A DNA stretch of 64,000 nt from Archangium gephyra (GTDB lineage Bacteria > Myxococcota > Myxococcia > Myxococcales > Myxococcaceae), in the NCBI RefSeq assembly GCF_001027285.1, contig NZ_CP011509.1, forward strand, positions 11,742,501-11,806,500, in the 5' to 3' direction. The notes under the pieces were generated by a model. It did no database searches. It was given only the letters and a program-made list of their open reading frames with translations, and was not told where the DNA came from. This document shows, one piece after another, positions 34,529-42,492 of this stretch (within the stretch, counting starts at the first letter, position 1; the number at the start of each line of letters is the position of its first letter). The translations under genes were made by a program, and so were the position numbers.

Positions 34529-36304
34529 TCACCAGCTCACCGAGTCCACGTACAGCGTGCCGGACCAGGCCGCATCGGTGAAGAGCTCGAGGCCGAGCTG
34601 GTGCAGGGGCGATACCGCGTTCGCGGGCACCTGCACGGTGACGGTGCTCCAATCACCGAGCTTCAGGGACGTGGGGGCCACCCACGCGCCCGTCCACCCC
34701 CAGCCGCCCGCCACGCCCTGCTGCACATAGGGCTGGATGCCGATGATGCGGCTGCCGGCCGGGACCCACACCCGGAAGGACACCGTCCGGCCCGCGGGCA
34801 CGGCGGCGTTGAGCACGGAGACGCTGGACTTCCCCGCCGCGGTGCCACCCATCGTCACCGCCAGCGAACGGCTGCCCGCGTACGCCTTCGCGGTGGACGC
34901 CGTCACGCCCTTCACGAGCGTCCCCGAGAAGGCCCACCCCTGCGTGTCCGTCTCGAAGCTGAACTGCGCGGTGCCTGGAGTCGGAGTCGGAGTCGGCGTG
35001 GGAGTCGGCGTCGGCGTCGTGGTGGAGCCCGCGGGAATGGGGAGCCCACCGGCCTTCAGGAAGGCGCCCGCGCGGCTCTTCAGGAAGAGCTGGCCGTCCG
35101 TGTAGACGTCAGTGGTGTGCGAGGCCTGCCGGCCCTCGCCCCGTCCGAAGAGCAGCGCGATGACGCCACTGCTCGCGAACTTCTCGCGGTGGGGGGCGCT
35201 CCCGGTGCCGAAGAAGTACTCGGAGCGGTTGTCCTTGTAGCCCGAGCGCGGCGCGTTGCTCGTGTTGTCCACGTTCAGGCTGTGGGAGTTGCCCTCCGGA
35301 ATCTGCCACAGCACCCAGCGCTTGCCCGAGGCGACGTTCCACAGCCGCAGCCACTCCGCGTACCGGTTGAAGCTGCTGGAGGTGATGGGCGCCGAGTCGC
35401 TCGCGTCCCACCACCGGTTCTGCCCGAACATGCGCATGTAGAAGTCCGAGTCGCGGTCGAGCGGATCTCCCACCAGCACGTCATAGGTGGCCCCCGTGAC
35501 GTTGCTCCCCAGGCCCAGCGGCTTGAGGAAGTTGTAGACCTTGTCCACCTCGGGCTGCAGCGAGTCCGCCACCGAGAAGTACGCGATGTCCTTGTTACTG
35601 GCCCACCCCGAGATGTGCATGCCCAGGACGACGTTGTGGGCCCCCACCGCCTTGCGCAGCTGGAGGAACGCCAGGCTCCACCCGGCCACCGTGTTGGGCA
35701 ATCCCGCCAGCTCCGGCAGCCCCGTGGCCGCCACGGCCGCGTAGGCGTTGGGGTTGTTGTTCGAGTACTGCTGGAGGTAGCCAAAGCCATCCGCCTCCAT
35801 CAGCACGAGCACCGGCTTGCCGAAGTCCTTGGCCAGCTGCATCAGCAGCTTGAAGTCGGAGAAGTAGCCCTTCATGGTGGTGGCGTTCTGCGCCTTGACG
35901 AGGAACTGGTCCTCGCCGCCACCCGGCTCCCCGTTGACCTGGTAGTACTGGATGGCCGGGATGAAGCCCTGGGTCGCGGACTCCGTCAGGAACTGCTTGC
36001 CCCAGGAGCCATCCGCGGCGGACCAGCCCCAGTTGTTGACCCAGCCCTTGGTGAAGTAGCGGTAGCGCACGTCCCAGGGCACCGCGCTGTCCTTCATCCA
36101 CGTGTGACCGGCCTCCTCGAAGAGACCCACCATCAGGCGCGCGGGAAGTCCCGTGGGGATGGAGCCCGCGGGCTGCACCGCCAACGGCGCCTCCCGGGTG
36201 TCCAGCGTGTCCAGCGTCGGGTTGTCGGAGGAGAGATCTCCGGGCAGCTCGGGACCACAAGCCGCGCACGCCAGGAGAGCAAGCGATAGGAGGATGTGTT
36301 TCAT
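34529..36304 (-). CDS. Lipoprotein of glycoside-hydrolase-like build with carbohydrate-binding C-terminus
   Basis: A 591-aa lipoprotein; signal peptide MKHILLSLALLACAAC with Cys16. Residues about 50-430 look like a TIM-barrel hydrolase (MVGLFEEAGHTWMKDSAVPW; PVLVLMEADGFGYLQQYSNN; VVLGMHISGWAS; RWVLWQIPEGN) without an assignable family, and Glu171-type acids cannot be confirmed. A Thr-Pro linker joins a C-terminal domain (FSFETDTQGWAFSGTLVKG; WSTVTVQVPAN) resembling carbohydrate-binding jelly rolls. A perfect 9-bp inverted repeat touches the start codon (36305-36330). It probably acts on polysaccharide at the cell surface. Confidence 0.82.
   Translation of the reverse strand: MKHILLSLALLACAACGPELPGDLSSDNPTLDTLDTREAPLAVQPAGSIPTGLPARLMVGLFEEAGHTWMKDSAVPWDVRYRYFTKGWVNNWGWSAADGSWGKQFLTESATQGFIPAIQYYQVNGEPGGGEDQFLVKAQNATTMKGYFSDFKLLMQLAKDFGKPVLVLMEADGFGYLQQYSNNNPNAYAAVAATGLPELAGLPNTVAGWSLAFLQLRKAVGAHNVVLGMHISGWASNKDIAYFSVADSLQPEVDKVYNFLKPLGLGSNVTGATYDVLVGDPLDRDSDFYMRMFGQNRWWDASDSAPITSSSFNRYAEWLRLWNVASGKRWVLWQIPEGNSHSLNVDNTSNAPRSGYKDNRSEYFFGTGSAPHREKFASSGVIALLFGRGEGRQASHTTDVYTDGQLFLKSRAGAFLKAGGLPIPAGSTTTPTPTPTPTPTPTPGTAQFSFETDTQGWAFSGTLVKGVTASTAKAYAGSRSLAVTMGGTAAGKSSVSVLNAAVPAGRTVSFRVWVPAGSRIIGIQPYVQQGVAGGWGWTGAWVAPTSLKLGDWSTVTVQVPANAVSPLHQLGLELFTDAAWSGTLYVDSVSW
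34977..35023. repeat. Six-base microsatellite encoding the Thr-Pro linker
   Basis: A run of GGAGTC/GGCGTC/GGCGTG hexamers that reads as alternating Thr-Pro on the minus strand, linking the hydrolase-like and binding domains of the 591-aa lipoprotein. Copy number is likely to vary without changing the frame, because units are multiples of three. Confidence 0.85.
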
Positions 36305-36330
36305 GGGGCCCCCAACCGGAAGGGGGCCCC
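36305..36330 (-). promoter_or_regulatory. Perfect GC hairpin abutting a start codon
   Basis: GGGGCCCCC (36305-36313) and GGGGGCCCC (36322-36330) pair over nine GC base pairs with loop AACCGGAA. In the minus-strand mRNA the hairpin ends at the base before the ATG at 36304, and no Shine-Dalgarno sequence is free. Such a structure would block ribosome entry unless it is opened, so it may be a translational control element or a misplaced start. Confidence 0.6.
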
Positions 36331-36461
36331 GTCCTTTCCCGCCTCCCTGGCGAGACCCCAGGGACGGACCCGGGGGCTCGCCTCCCTGGTGACCCCGGTA
36401 TGACATCCGGCCACAGGCAACCCGTGCAGGCCGCTCGCTCTTCTGCGAGGCTTGGCCCCGC

Positions 36462-38054
36462 GTGCACCTCGAAATGCCCCTCATCATCGGCCTGATGGTG
36501 GCCGCCAGCTCGCTCGCCATCGCCGCCAAGCGCGTGCGGATTCCGTACAACGTCGCGCTGGTGGTGGGGGGACTGCTCCTCTCCGTGGGTGGAGTCCTCT
36601 CGGGCGTGCCTCCGCTCAACCCGGAGGTCGTCTTCCTCGTCTGCCTGCCGCTGCTGCTCTTCGAGGGCGGCATCACCGCGGACGTGGCCAACGTGCGCGC
36701 CAACCTCCTGCCCATCGCCACCCTGGCCACCCTGGGCATGGTGCTGGCCATCGCCGCCACCGGCACCGCGCTCCACTACACCCTCGCGCTCGCCTGGGGC
36801 CCCGCCCTGCTGCTCGGGTCCATTCTCGCCGTCACCGACACCGTCTCCATCCTCTACGCCTTCCGCCGTGCCCCCGTGCCCCGGCGCCTCTCCGGCATCA
36901 TGCAGGGCGAGAGCCTCTTCAACGACGGCACCGCGCTCGTGGCCTACGCGGCCATCTCCAGCATCGTGGTGGGCGGAGAGGCCTCGTTCTCGCTGCCGCT
37001 CATCAGCGCCAAGGTGGTGGGGGCCACCCTGGGCGGCCTCGCCATCGGCCTCACCCTGGGCCTGGTGGCCGGCTTCATCATCCGCCGCACCGAGGATCCG
37101 CTCGCGGAGATCATGGTGACCACGGCGCTGGCCTTCGCCGCCTTCGTCATCGGCGAGCAGCTGCACCTGTCGGGCGCCATCGCCGCGGTGATGGCCGGCC
37201 TGGCCACGGGCATCAACCTGCGGCGCCACGTGGCCCCCCAGAGCCAGGTGGCCATCCACACCTTCTGGGAGTACGCCGCCTTCGGGGTGAACACCTTTCT
37301 CTTCCTCTCGATGGGGCTCACCACCCGGCCCGAGACGCTGGTGCGCTACCTGCCGCAGACGCTGCTCGCGGTGGTCTGTGTCTTCGCTGGCCGCGCGGTG
37401 GCCATCTACCTGCCCTTCCTGCTGCTGCGCTGGCTGCGCCCCTCCGAGGCCGTGCCCCTGCGCTGGCAGCACGTCTTCATCCTCGGCAACATCAAGGGCG
37501 CGCTGTCCATCGGCCTGGCGCTCGGTCTGCCGGAGGCCACGCCCGCGCGCGAGCTGCTGGTGGCCATCGCCTTCGGCGTCTGTTTCCTGTCCCTGGTGCT
37601 CCAGGGGTTGATGCTCACGGACATCCTCAAGCGGCTGGGCCTCTTCCACGAGGATCCGGTGGCCTACGCGGTGGCCGAGCAGCAGGCGCGCCTCATCGCC
37701 AGCCGCGCCGCGCGCCAGGAGCTGGAGGTGCTGCACGATCAGGGGCTCATCCCCCGCGCGGCCTATGAGCACCTGCGCAGCGACTACCAGGTGGGCATCG
37801 CCAGCGCCGAGCGAGAGTTGCGCCGGCTCAGCGAGCAGCACCTGGCGCAGGGGGCGAAAATCGTCCTGGCCACGCGCCGCCGCCTCATCGACGCGGAGCG
37901 CACGGCGCTCTTGTCGGCCCGGCGCGCCGGCCTCATCCCCGAGGCCACGGCCGAGGTACAACTGGCGAAGCTGGACACGCGCACGCTGGAGCTGGAGCAC
38001 GTGCTGGCGAGCGCGCAGGAGCACGAGGCGGACAGCGGGAGGAAGGTGTCATGA
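36462..38054 (+). CDS. CPA1-family sodium/proton antiporter
   Basis: A 530-aa inner-membrane transporter with about 12 transmembrane helices. Family features are LLLFEGGITAD in the third helix region, GSILAVTDTVSILYAFR, and GIMQGESLFNDGTALVAYAA, the conserved FNDGT of CPA1 exchangers. Helix 9 contains GLTTRP and a later GNIKGALSIGLALGLP. A cytoplasmic helical tail of about 100 residues (AYEHLRSDYQVGIASAEREL) follows. GTG at 36462 is used, with ATG at 36474 as the alternative. Its end overlaps the next gene as ATGA, so it is co-translated with an RCK-cNMP regulator. Confidence 0.92.
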   Translation: MHLEMPLIIGLMVAASSLAIAAKRVRIPYNVALVVGGLLLSVGGVLSGVPPLNPEVVFLVCLPLLLFEGGITADVANVRANLLPIATLATLGMVLAIAATGTALHYTLALAWGPALLLGSILAVTDTVSILYAFRRAPVPRRLSGIMQGESLFNDGTALVAYAAISSIVVGGEASFSLPLISAKVVGATLGGLAIGLTLGLVAGFIIRRTEDPLAEIMVTTALAFAAFVIGEQLHLSGAIAAVMAGLATGINLRRHVAPQSQVAIHTFWEYAAFGVNTFLFLSMGLTTRPETLVRYLPQTLLAVVCVFAGRAVAIYLPFLLLRWLRPSEAVPLRWQHVFILGNIKGALSIGLALGLPEATPARELLVAIAFGVCFLSLVLQGLMLTDILKRLGLFHEDPVAYAVAEQQARLIASRAARQELEVLHDQGLIPRAAYEHLRSDYQVGIASAERELRRLSEQHLAQGAKIVLATRRRLIDAERTALLSARRAGLIPEATAEVQLAKLDTRTLELEHVLASAQEHEADSGRKVS

Positions 38055-39184
38055 AGATCATCATCGCGGGTGGCGGACGGGTGGGCGGGACGCTGGCGGC
38101 GCGGCTGGTGGCGGAGCAGCACCAGGTGACGGTGGTGGAGCGGGATGCGAACACCTGCCACCGGCTCTTCGAGGACATTGGCGTGGTGACGGTGTGCGGG
38201 GATGCGAACGACCCGTCGGTGCTGGAGTCGGCGGGCATCTCGGGGGCGGACATCGCGGCGGGGGTGCTGGCGCGCGACGCGGAGAACCTGGCCTTCTCCA
38301 CGCTGGTGCGCTCCATGAGCAGCGCGCGCGTCATGGTGCGCATGTTGGACAGCCGCTACCGCCAGGCCTACAAGCTGGCCGGGGTGAGCGAGCTGGTGGC
38401 GGAGGCCGAGGTGGTGGTGGCGAAGATGACCACGGCCATCGACTTCCCGCAGGTGGCGGGCTCGCTGCCGCTGGCGGCGGGGACGGCCATCCTCTTCGAG
38501 CTGGAGGTGAGCCCGAAGGCGCTGGTGGCCGGGCGCACGGTGGCGCAGGTGCGCGGCCAGCCCGAGTTCCCGCGCGAGTGCGTGTTCATCGGCCTGGTGG
38601 ACCCGGAGGGCCGCATCACGTTGCCGGACGGGAACACGGTGCTGCGCGCGGGCCACACCATCATCCTCGTGGCGCGCCGCGCCGAGCTGGCCCGGGCCGT
38701 GGAGTACCTCACCGCCGAGGCCCAGCGCCAGACCGACACGCCGCTGGCGGAGATGCTGCGCAAGGTGGACTTCCTCGCACCGCTCAACGACGAGCAGCTG
38801 GCCTCGGTGGCGCGCGGCGCCGACTACCTGCGCAAGGAGGCCGGCGAGACGCTCTTCAAGAAGGGCGACGCGGGCGAGTCCTTCTACGTCGTCGTCTCCG
38901 GCGAGGTGAACCTGCTGGCCGAGGGCGGGCGGCTGGTGGAGGTGGTGAAGGCGGGAGGCTTCTTCGGGGAGATCGCCCTGCTCACGGGGGAGCCGCGCGC
39001 CACGAGCGCCAAGGCCGCCACGGCGTGCGAGCTGGCCGCCGTGGGCCGCGAGGACTTCCAGGGCATGGTGATGGCCAACCCCACCGTGGCGCTGGAGATG
39101 AGCCGCATCCTCGGGCAGCGGCTGGCGAGGATGGCGCAGCAGGAGCGCGCGCCCCAGAAGCGCAAGGGCCTGTTCGGCCGCTGA
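38051..39184 (+). CDS. RCK (TrkA-N/C) plus cyclic-nucleotide-binding regulatory protein
   Basis: A 377-aa cytoplasmic protein. The Rossmann NAD-binding loop is GGGRVGG (7-13), followed by VVERD and CGDAND, standard for TrkA-N. TrkA-C covers about 130-215 (VRGQPEFPRECVFIGLVDPE; AGHTIILVARR). Residues 245-360 form a cNMP-binding domain (AGESFYVVVSGEV; FFGEIALLTGEPRATSAKA). The phosphate-binding cassette FFGEIALLTGEPRAT has the expected Arg, so cNMP binding is plausible. The 4-base overlap with the antiporter gene indicates a regulatory subunit responding to NAD(H) and cyclic nucleotide. Confidence 0.93.
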   Translation: MKIIIAGGGRVGGTLAARLVAEQHQVTVVERDANTCHRLFEDIGVVTVCGDANDPSVLESAGISGADIAAGVLARDAENLAFSTLVRSMSSARVMVRMLDSRYRQAYKLAGVSELVAEAEVVVAKMTTAIDFPQVAGSLPLAAGTAILFELEVSPKALVAGRTVAQVRGQPEFPRECVFIGLVDPEGRITLPDGNTVLRAGHTIILVARRAELARAVEYLTAEAQRQTDTPLAEMLRKVDFLAPLNDEQLASVARGADYLRKEAGETLFKKGDAGESFYVVVSGEVNLLAEGGRLVEVVKAGGFFGEIALLTGEPRATSAKAATACELAAVGREDFQGMVMANPTVALEMSRILGQRLARMAQQERAPQKRKGLFGR

Positions 39185-39207
39185 GCACGGAGCTCCGGGC
39201 CTGCCCT

Positions 39208-39855
39208 TCAGGCGGCGAGCCGGAGCCGCTCCTGGGCCTTCGCGAGCGCGTGCGCCGCGCGCACCAGCGACTCCAGGTTGTGCCGGACCTTGCCGGCATC
39301 CTCCATGAAGGTGGGTTTCTCGTACGCGAGGCCCACGTGGTTGTCCTGCACGAAGCTCACGCTCTCGGGGTTCACGAGCTCGCGGAGCGCCTGCTGGACG
39401 TCCGGCTCCTGGAGGAGCTTCCGGCCCTCCTCGAGCGGACCGCACTGGAAGATGTGGGCCTTGTCGAGCACGGGCTCCCCCGCCTTGAAGACGTTGGGGG
39501 TGCCCACCCCCTCGAACAAGGACGTCCACTTGCGCGGCGCGGCGACGAAGTGACGGGGCAACTTCCCGGGCACCTCCACCCGCACCACGTACACGGAGTC
39601 GTTCTCCTTCCTCCCGCCCATGCGCTCGCCCTTCTCCCGGAAGATGCGCACGGGCAGCCCCTCGAACTCTCCGGAGAGAGTCCCGCCCTTCTCGTACGTC
39701 AGCCCGAGCGGCCCGGCCATGTTGGCCCAGGAGGCCTGCCGTTTCTCATCGAGCAGTGCCTGCTTCTTCGCGCTCCAGAAGACCCAGGGGACGGCAACCG
39801 CCATGATGACGAAGAAGGCGATGAACTCGCCCGAGAACAGATCCGAGATGTCCAT
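39208..39855 (-). CDS. Membrane-anchored protein of unknown function
   Basis: A 215-aa protein; ATG at 39855 is preceded by GGGAG. One N-terminal helix (FIAFFVIMAVAVPWVFWSA) is followed by a cytoplasmic domain containing GPLGLTYEKGGTLSGEFEG, VRIFREKGERMGG and VVRVEVPGKLPRHFVA. The compact beta-rich start resembles membrane-associated domains of DUF3137-like proteins, which I offer only as a resemblance. It is convergent with the RCK-cNMP gene, 23 bases apart. Confidence 0.8.
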   Translation of the reverse strand: MDISDLFSGEFIAFFVIMAVAVPWVFWSAKKQALLDEKRQASWANMAGPLGLTYEKGGTLSGEFEGLPVRIFREKGERMGGRKENDSVYVVRVEVPGKLPRHFVAAPRKWTSLFEGVGTPNVFKAGEPVLDKAHIFQCGPLEEGRKLLQEPDVQQALRELVNPESVSFVQDNHVGLAYEKPTFMEDAGKVRHNLESLVRAAHALAKAQERLRLAA

Positions 39856-40040
39856 GACGCTCCCAGCATAACCCGCCTCGGCCTGCCCGGGGCCGGGGGC
39901 CGAACGTCCAGCATCGCAAGTTGACGCACCGCGAGTGTCCATCGCCACACCCGCCGGACACGCGCCCCCTGGTGTCCCGGGCGAGCCCGCTCCATAGCGA
40001 TGCCTCCACGCGGGGAATGGCACCGCCGGAGGAGAGCACC

Positions 40041-40664
40041 ATGAGACACATCGCGAACGCACTGCTGGTCGTTGGAATGCTGTGGGCCGCCCAGGGACAG
40101 GCCCGCGACAAGACGATGGACTACCGGGGGATGAAGTTCTCCACCGACCCCAAGCAGTTCGTCGACCGGATGCTCTACCTGCACGGGGAGATCATCGACG
40201 AGGGCCGCATGGCCCAGCGCAACAGCCAGTCACCGCAGGTGAAGGAACTGTCCGAGACGCTGGTGAAGAGCCACCAGGCCTTCGATGAGCGGCTGAAGAA
40301 GCACCTCAAGGAGCAGAAGCTGCAGCCCGGTACCTTCAAGTCCACCACGGACGAGGAGCGGGGCACCGTCGCGCTCGAGAAGTCCACCGAGAACAAGCTC
40401 AAGACGCTCTCGGGCGATGCGTTCGATCAGGCCTTCCTCGCCGCGCAGGTGAGCGACCATGACCGGCTGCTCATGAGCGTGCTGGCGGGCCAGCAGATGT
40501 TCTCCGGACAGCCGCTCGGCGCGGTGCTCGCGGAGATGCAGCCCGAGTTGCTGAAGCTCCGGGAGCAGGCCTACCAGCTCCTGGGTCAGCAGGCGGCGAG
40601 CCTCGGCACGGGTGGCGCCGGCACGGACACGGGCAACGCCCCCAAGGACGACGGGAAGAAGTAG
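40041..40664 (+). CDS. DUF4142 periplasmic protein
   Basis: A 207-aa protein; ATG at 40041 is preceded by GGAGGAG. The signal peptide MRHIANALLVVGMLWAAQGQ is cleaved near AQGQA. The helical DUF4142 body follows: LYLHGEIIDEGRMAQRNSQS, VKELSETLVKSHQAFDERLK and FLAAQVSDHDRLLMSVLAGQ. In other bacteria DUF4142 proteins form ferritin-like four-helix bundles, but no metal ligands are certain here. It ends in a Gly-rich tail. A complete palindromic repeat starts 4 bases after the stop. Confidence 0.87.
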   Translation: MRHIANALLVVGMLWAAQGQARDKTMDYRGMKFSTDPKQFVDRMLYLHGEIIDEGRMAQRNSQSPQVKELSETLVKSHQAFDERLKKHLKEQKLQPGTFKSTTDEERGTVALEKSTENKLKTLSGDAFDQAFLAAQVSDHDRLLMSVLAGQQMFSGQPLGAVLAEMQPELLKLREQAYQLLGQQAASLGTGGAGTDTGNAPKDDGKK

Positions 40665-40668
40665 CTGC

Positions 40669-40805
40669 TCCCTCGCCCCCCGGGAGAGGGCGGGGGTGAG
40701 GGTATCCGGACCCGTTCTTCAACCTGTGGCCCCGGTTGTGGACAGCGGGTTCAACCCGGGGTCCGTGGCACCCTCACCCCGTCCCTCTCCCGGAGGGCGA
40801 GGGGA
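40669..40805. repeat. GC-rich intergenic palindromic repeat, complete copy 3
   Basis: The arms match the other copies (CGGGAGAGGGCGGGGGTGAG; then CCCTCACCCCGTCCCTCTCC, GGAGGGCGAGGGGA). The core appears in inverted orientation relative to copies 1 and 2 (GGGTTCAACCCGGGGTC on this strand). It lies between two genes of the same strand, 4 bases after the DUF4142 stop and 37 bases before the next ATG, so it probably ends the first transcript. Confidence 0.85.
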
Positions 40806-40842
40806 TTTGCCCACGGGCGGGCGGGCACCGTGTAATGGGGGC

Positions 40843-42492
40843 ATGACCACCCCCAGCGTGACCTTCGCCGTGGACGATGTCACCCCGGCTCCCTTTCCCC
40901 TCCAGGAGTGCGGCCTCGCCGAGTCGCTCGCGGCGAGGTTGAAGGAGCCGGTGCTCGGTTCCTCTCATGGGCCCCAGGTCCGCTTCATCTCACCCTCGGA
41001 CACGCACCCGCTCATGGCCGCGGTGCACCTGGCCTTCAGCGATCACCGTCCGCTGGTGCTCTCACCCGACCTCGTCTGGGTGACCATCGCCCAGGGGCTC
41101 GCGCTGCACATCGTCCAGAACGCGGAGGCCCTGCGCTTCGACCTGGTCCGGCACCAGGGCAAGAAGCAGCTCGTGGTGCCGCGCACGGACTGGGACTTCT
41201 CCTCGGCGGAGTTCTGGAACGAGGTCGTCGGCGACTTCTCCGCGCTGCTCCGGCAGGAGAGCACGGCCGTGCACGACTTGATGGTGTGCGATTTCTCGAC
41301 GACGGGCACCGTCGAGCGCGTGGTCAGTCAGGTGGTGCTGATGGACGCGCTGCGCGAGTACTTCGACTACGTCCTGGCGTGCATCTGCGGCATCCCCACC
41401 ATCACGCTCGAGGGCACCCCGGCGGACTGGAGCCGGCTCCGCGAGAAGGCCGGGCAGCTCTCCCGGTATGGGCTGGACTGGTGGGTCCAGCACCTGCTGC
41501 CCATCTGCGACCAGTTCGTGCGGGCCTCGCAGGGGAACGCGGATCGGGCGTTCTGGAAGGACATCTACAAGCCACGGGAGATCTACGGCGGAGACGTCAT
41601 CAACGGGTGGATCTGCAAGCTGTTCCCCTTCATCCGCAACGGCGTCACCGGCCAGTACGACATCCAGAATCCGGTGTTCGAGTCCGATCCCAACGCGCCC
41701 GAGGACGAGGGCGGGCGGTTCGGCGGCCCGCCGGGGTGGATTCAGAGCGACACCCTGCCCACGGGCCTGTCGCGTGTCCCGCTCGCCCTCGTGGAGCACA
41801 CGCCCGAGGGACGGAAGACGCGGAGCCTGGCCCTCACCGCGGGCTTCCTGGGGGTGAGCCAGTCCTCGAGCACGATGGCCCTGCGCCCCGAGCTCGGCTG
41901 GGTCGTCCATGAGGACCTCGGCCTGGAGGGCCTGCTGCGGCGCATGGGCGAGGAGCACCCGGTGAGCCCTCCGCTCCCACGGGAGGCGTTCCTGGCGTGG
42001 AGGGAGCAGTGGAGCGACTCCGGGCTGCCGGCCGACATCCTCCGTCTGTACAGCACCTGCGATGGGGCCTCGCTCTTTGGCGGGCGGGGCACGCCCTCGT
42101 ACCGGCTCCGTCCCGCGCGGGAGCTCGAGTTCCGGCATGAGAGGCGCTGGCTGCGCTTGCGCTCCCCGGAGGAAAAGGAGGCGATGGAGGAGAGAATCCG
42201 AGAGATGGATATGGCGGGGGAGATACCGGATGAAGTGCTGTGGGTGCTGAGCAGACCGAGCGGCTGGACGCGCTTCTGCGACCTGGCGGACGGCGGCTTC
42301 CTGGCCTTCAACTTCAACTACCGGGACGGTCAGCAGCTGCCCATCGTCTGGGTGAAGGACGCCCAGGCCACGCATGGAGAGCGCGTCGCCGACACGCTGG
42401 AGCAGTTCCTCCAGCGGGCGCTCGACTCCAAGGGCCGCCCGTACTTCCAGGAGCCGGGGTTCACGCCGGGGGAGCGCGTCGCGCTGTCGTGA
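40843..42492 (+). CDS. DUF4419 protein with C-terminal SMI1/KNR4 (SUKH)-like domain
   Basis: A 549-aa cytoplasmic protein. The first 350 residues match DUF4419: SDHRPLVLSPDLVWVTIAQG, DFSTTGTVERVVSQVVLMDA, YVLACICGIPTITLEGTPAD and GGDVINGWICKLFPF. The C-terminal 190 residues fit a SMI1/KNR4 domain: PADILRLYSTCDGASLFGG, then DLADGGFLAFNFNYRDGQQ. SUKH domains are common immunity domains in polymorphic toxin systems, but no toxin gene is next to it. The last 32 bases overlap the convergent membrane-protein gene. Function is unknown. Confidence 0.85.
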   Translation: MTTPSVTFAVDDVTPAPFPLQECGLAESLAARLKEPVLGSSHGPQVRFISPSDTHPLMAAVHLAFSDHRPLVLSPDLVWVTIAQGLALHIVQNAEALRFDLVRHQGKKQLVVPRTDWDFSSAEFWNEVVGDFSALLRQESTAVHDLMVCDFSTTGTVERVVSQVVLMDALREYFDYVLACICGIPTITLEGTPADWSRLREKAGQLSRYGLDWWVQHLLPICDQFVRASQGNADRAFWKDIYKPREIYGGDVINGWICKLFPFIRNGVTGQYDIQNPVFESDPNAPEDEGGRFGGPPGWIQSDTLPTGLSRVPLALVEHTPEGRKTRSLALTAGFLGVSQSSSTMALRPELGWVVHEDLGLEGLLRRMGEEHPVSPPLPREAFLAWREQWSDSGLPADILRLYSTCDGASLFGGRGTPSYRLRPARELEFRHERRWLRLRSPEEKEAMEERIREMDMAGEIPDEVLWVLSRPSGWTRFCDLADGGFLAFNFNYRDGQQLPIVWVKDAQATHGERVADTLEQFLQRALDSKGRPYFQEPGFTPGERVALS

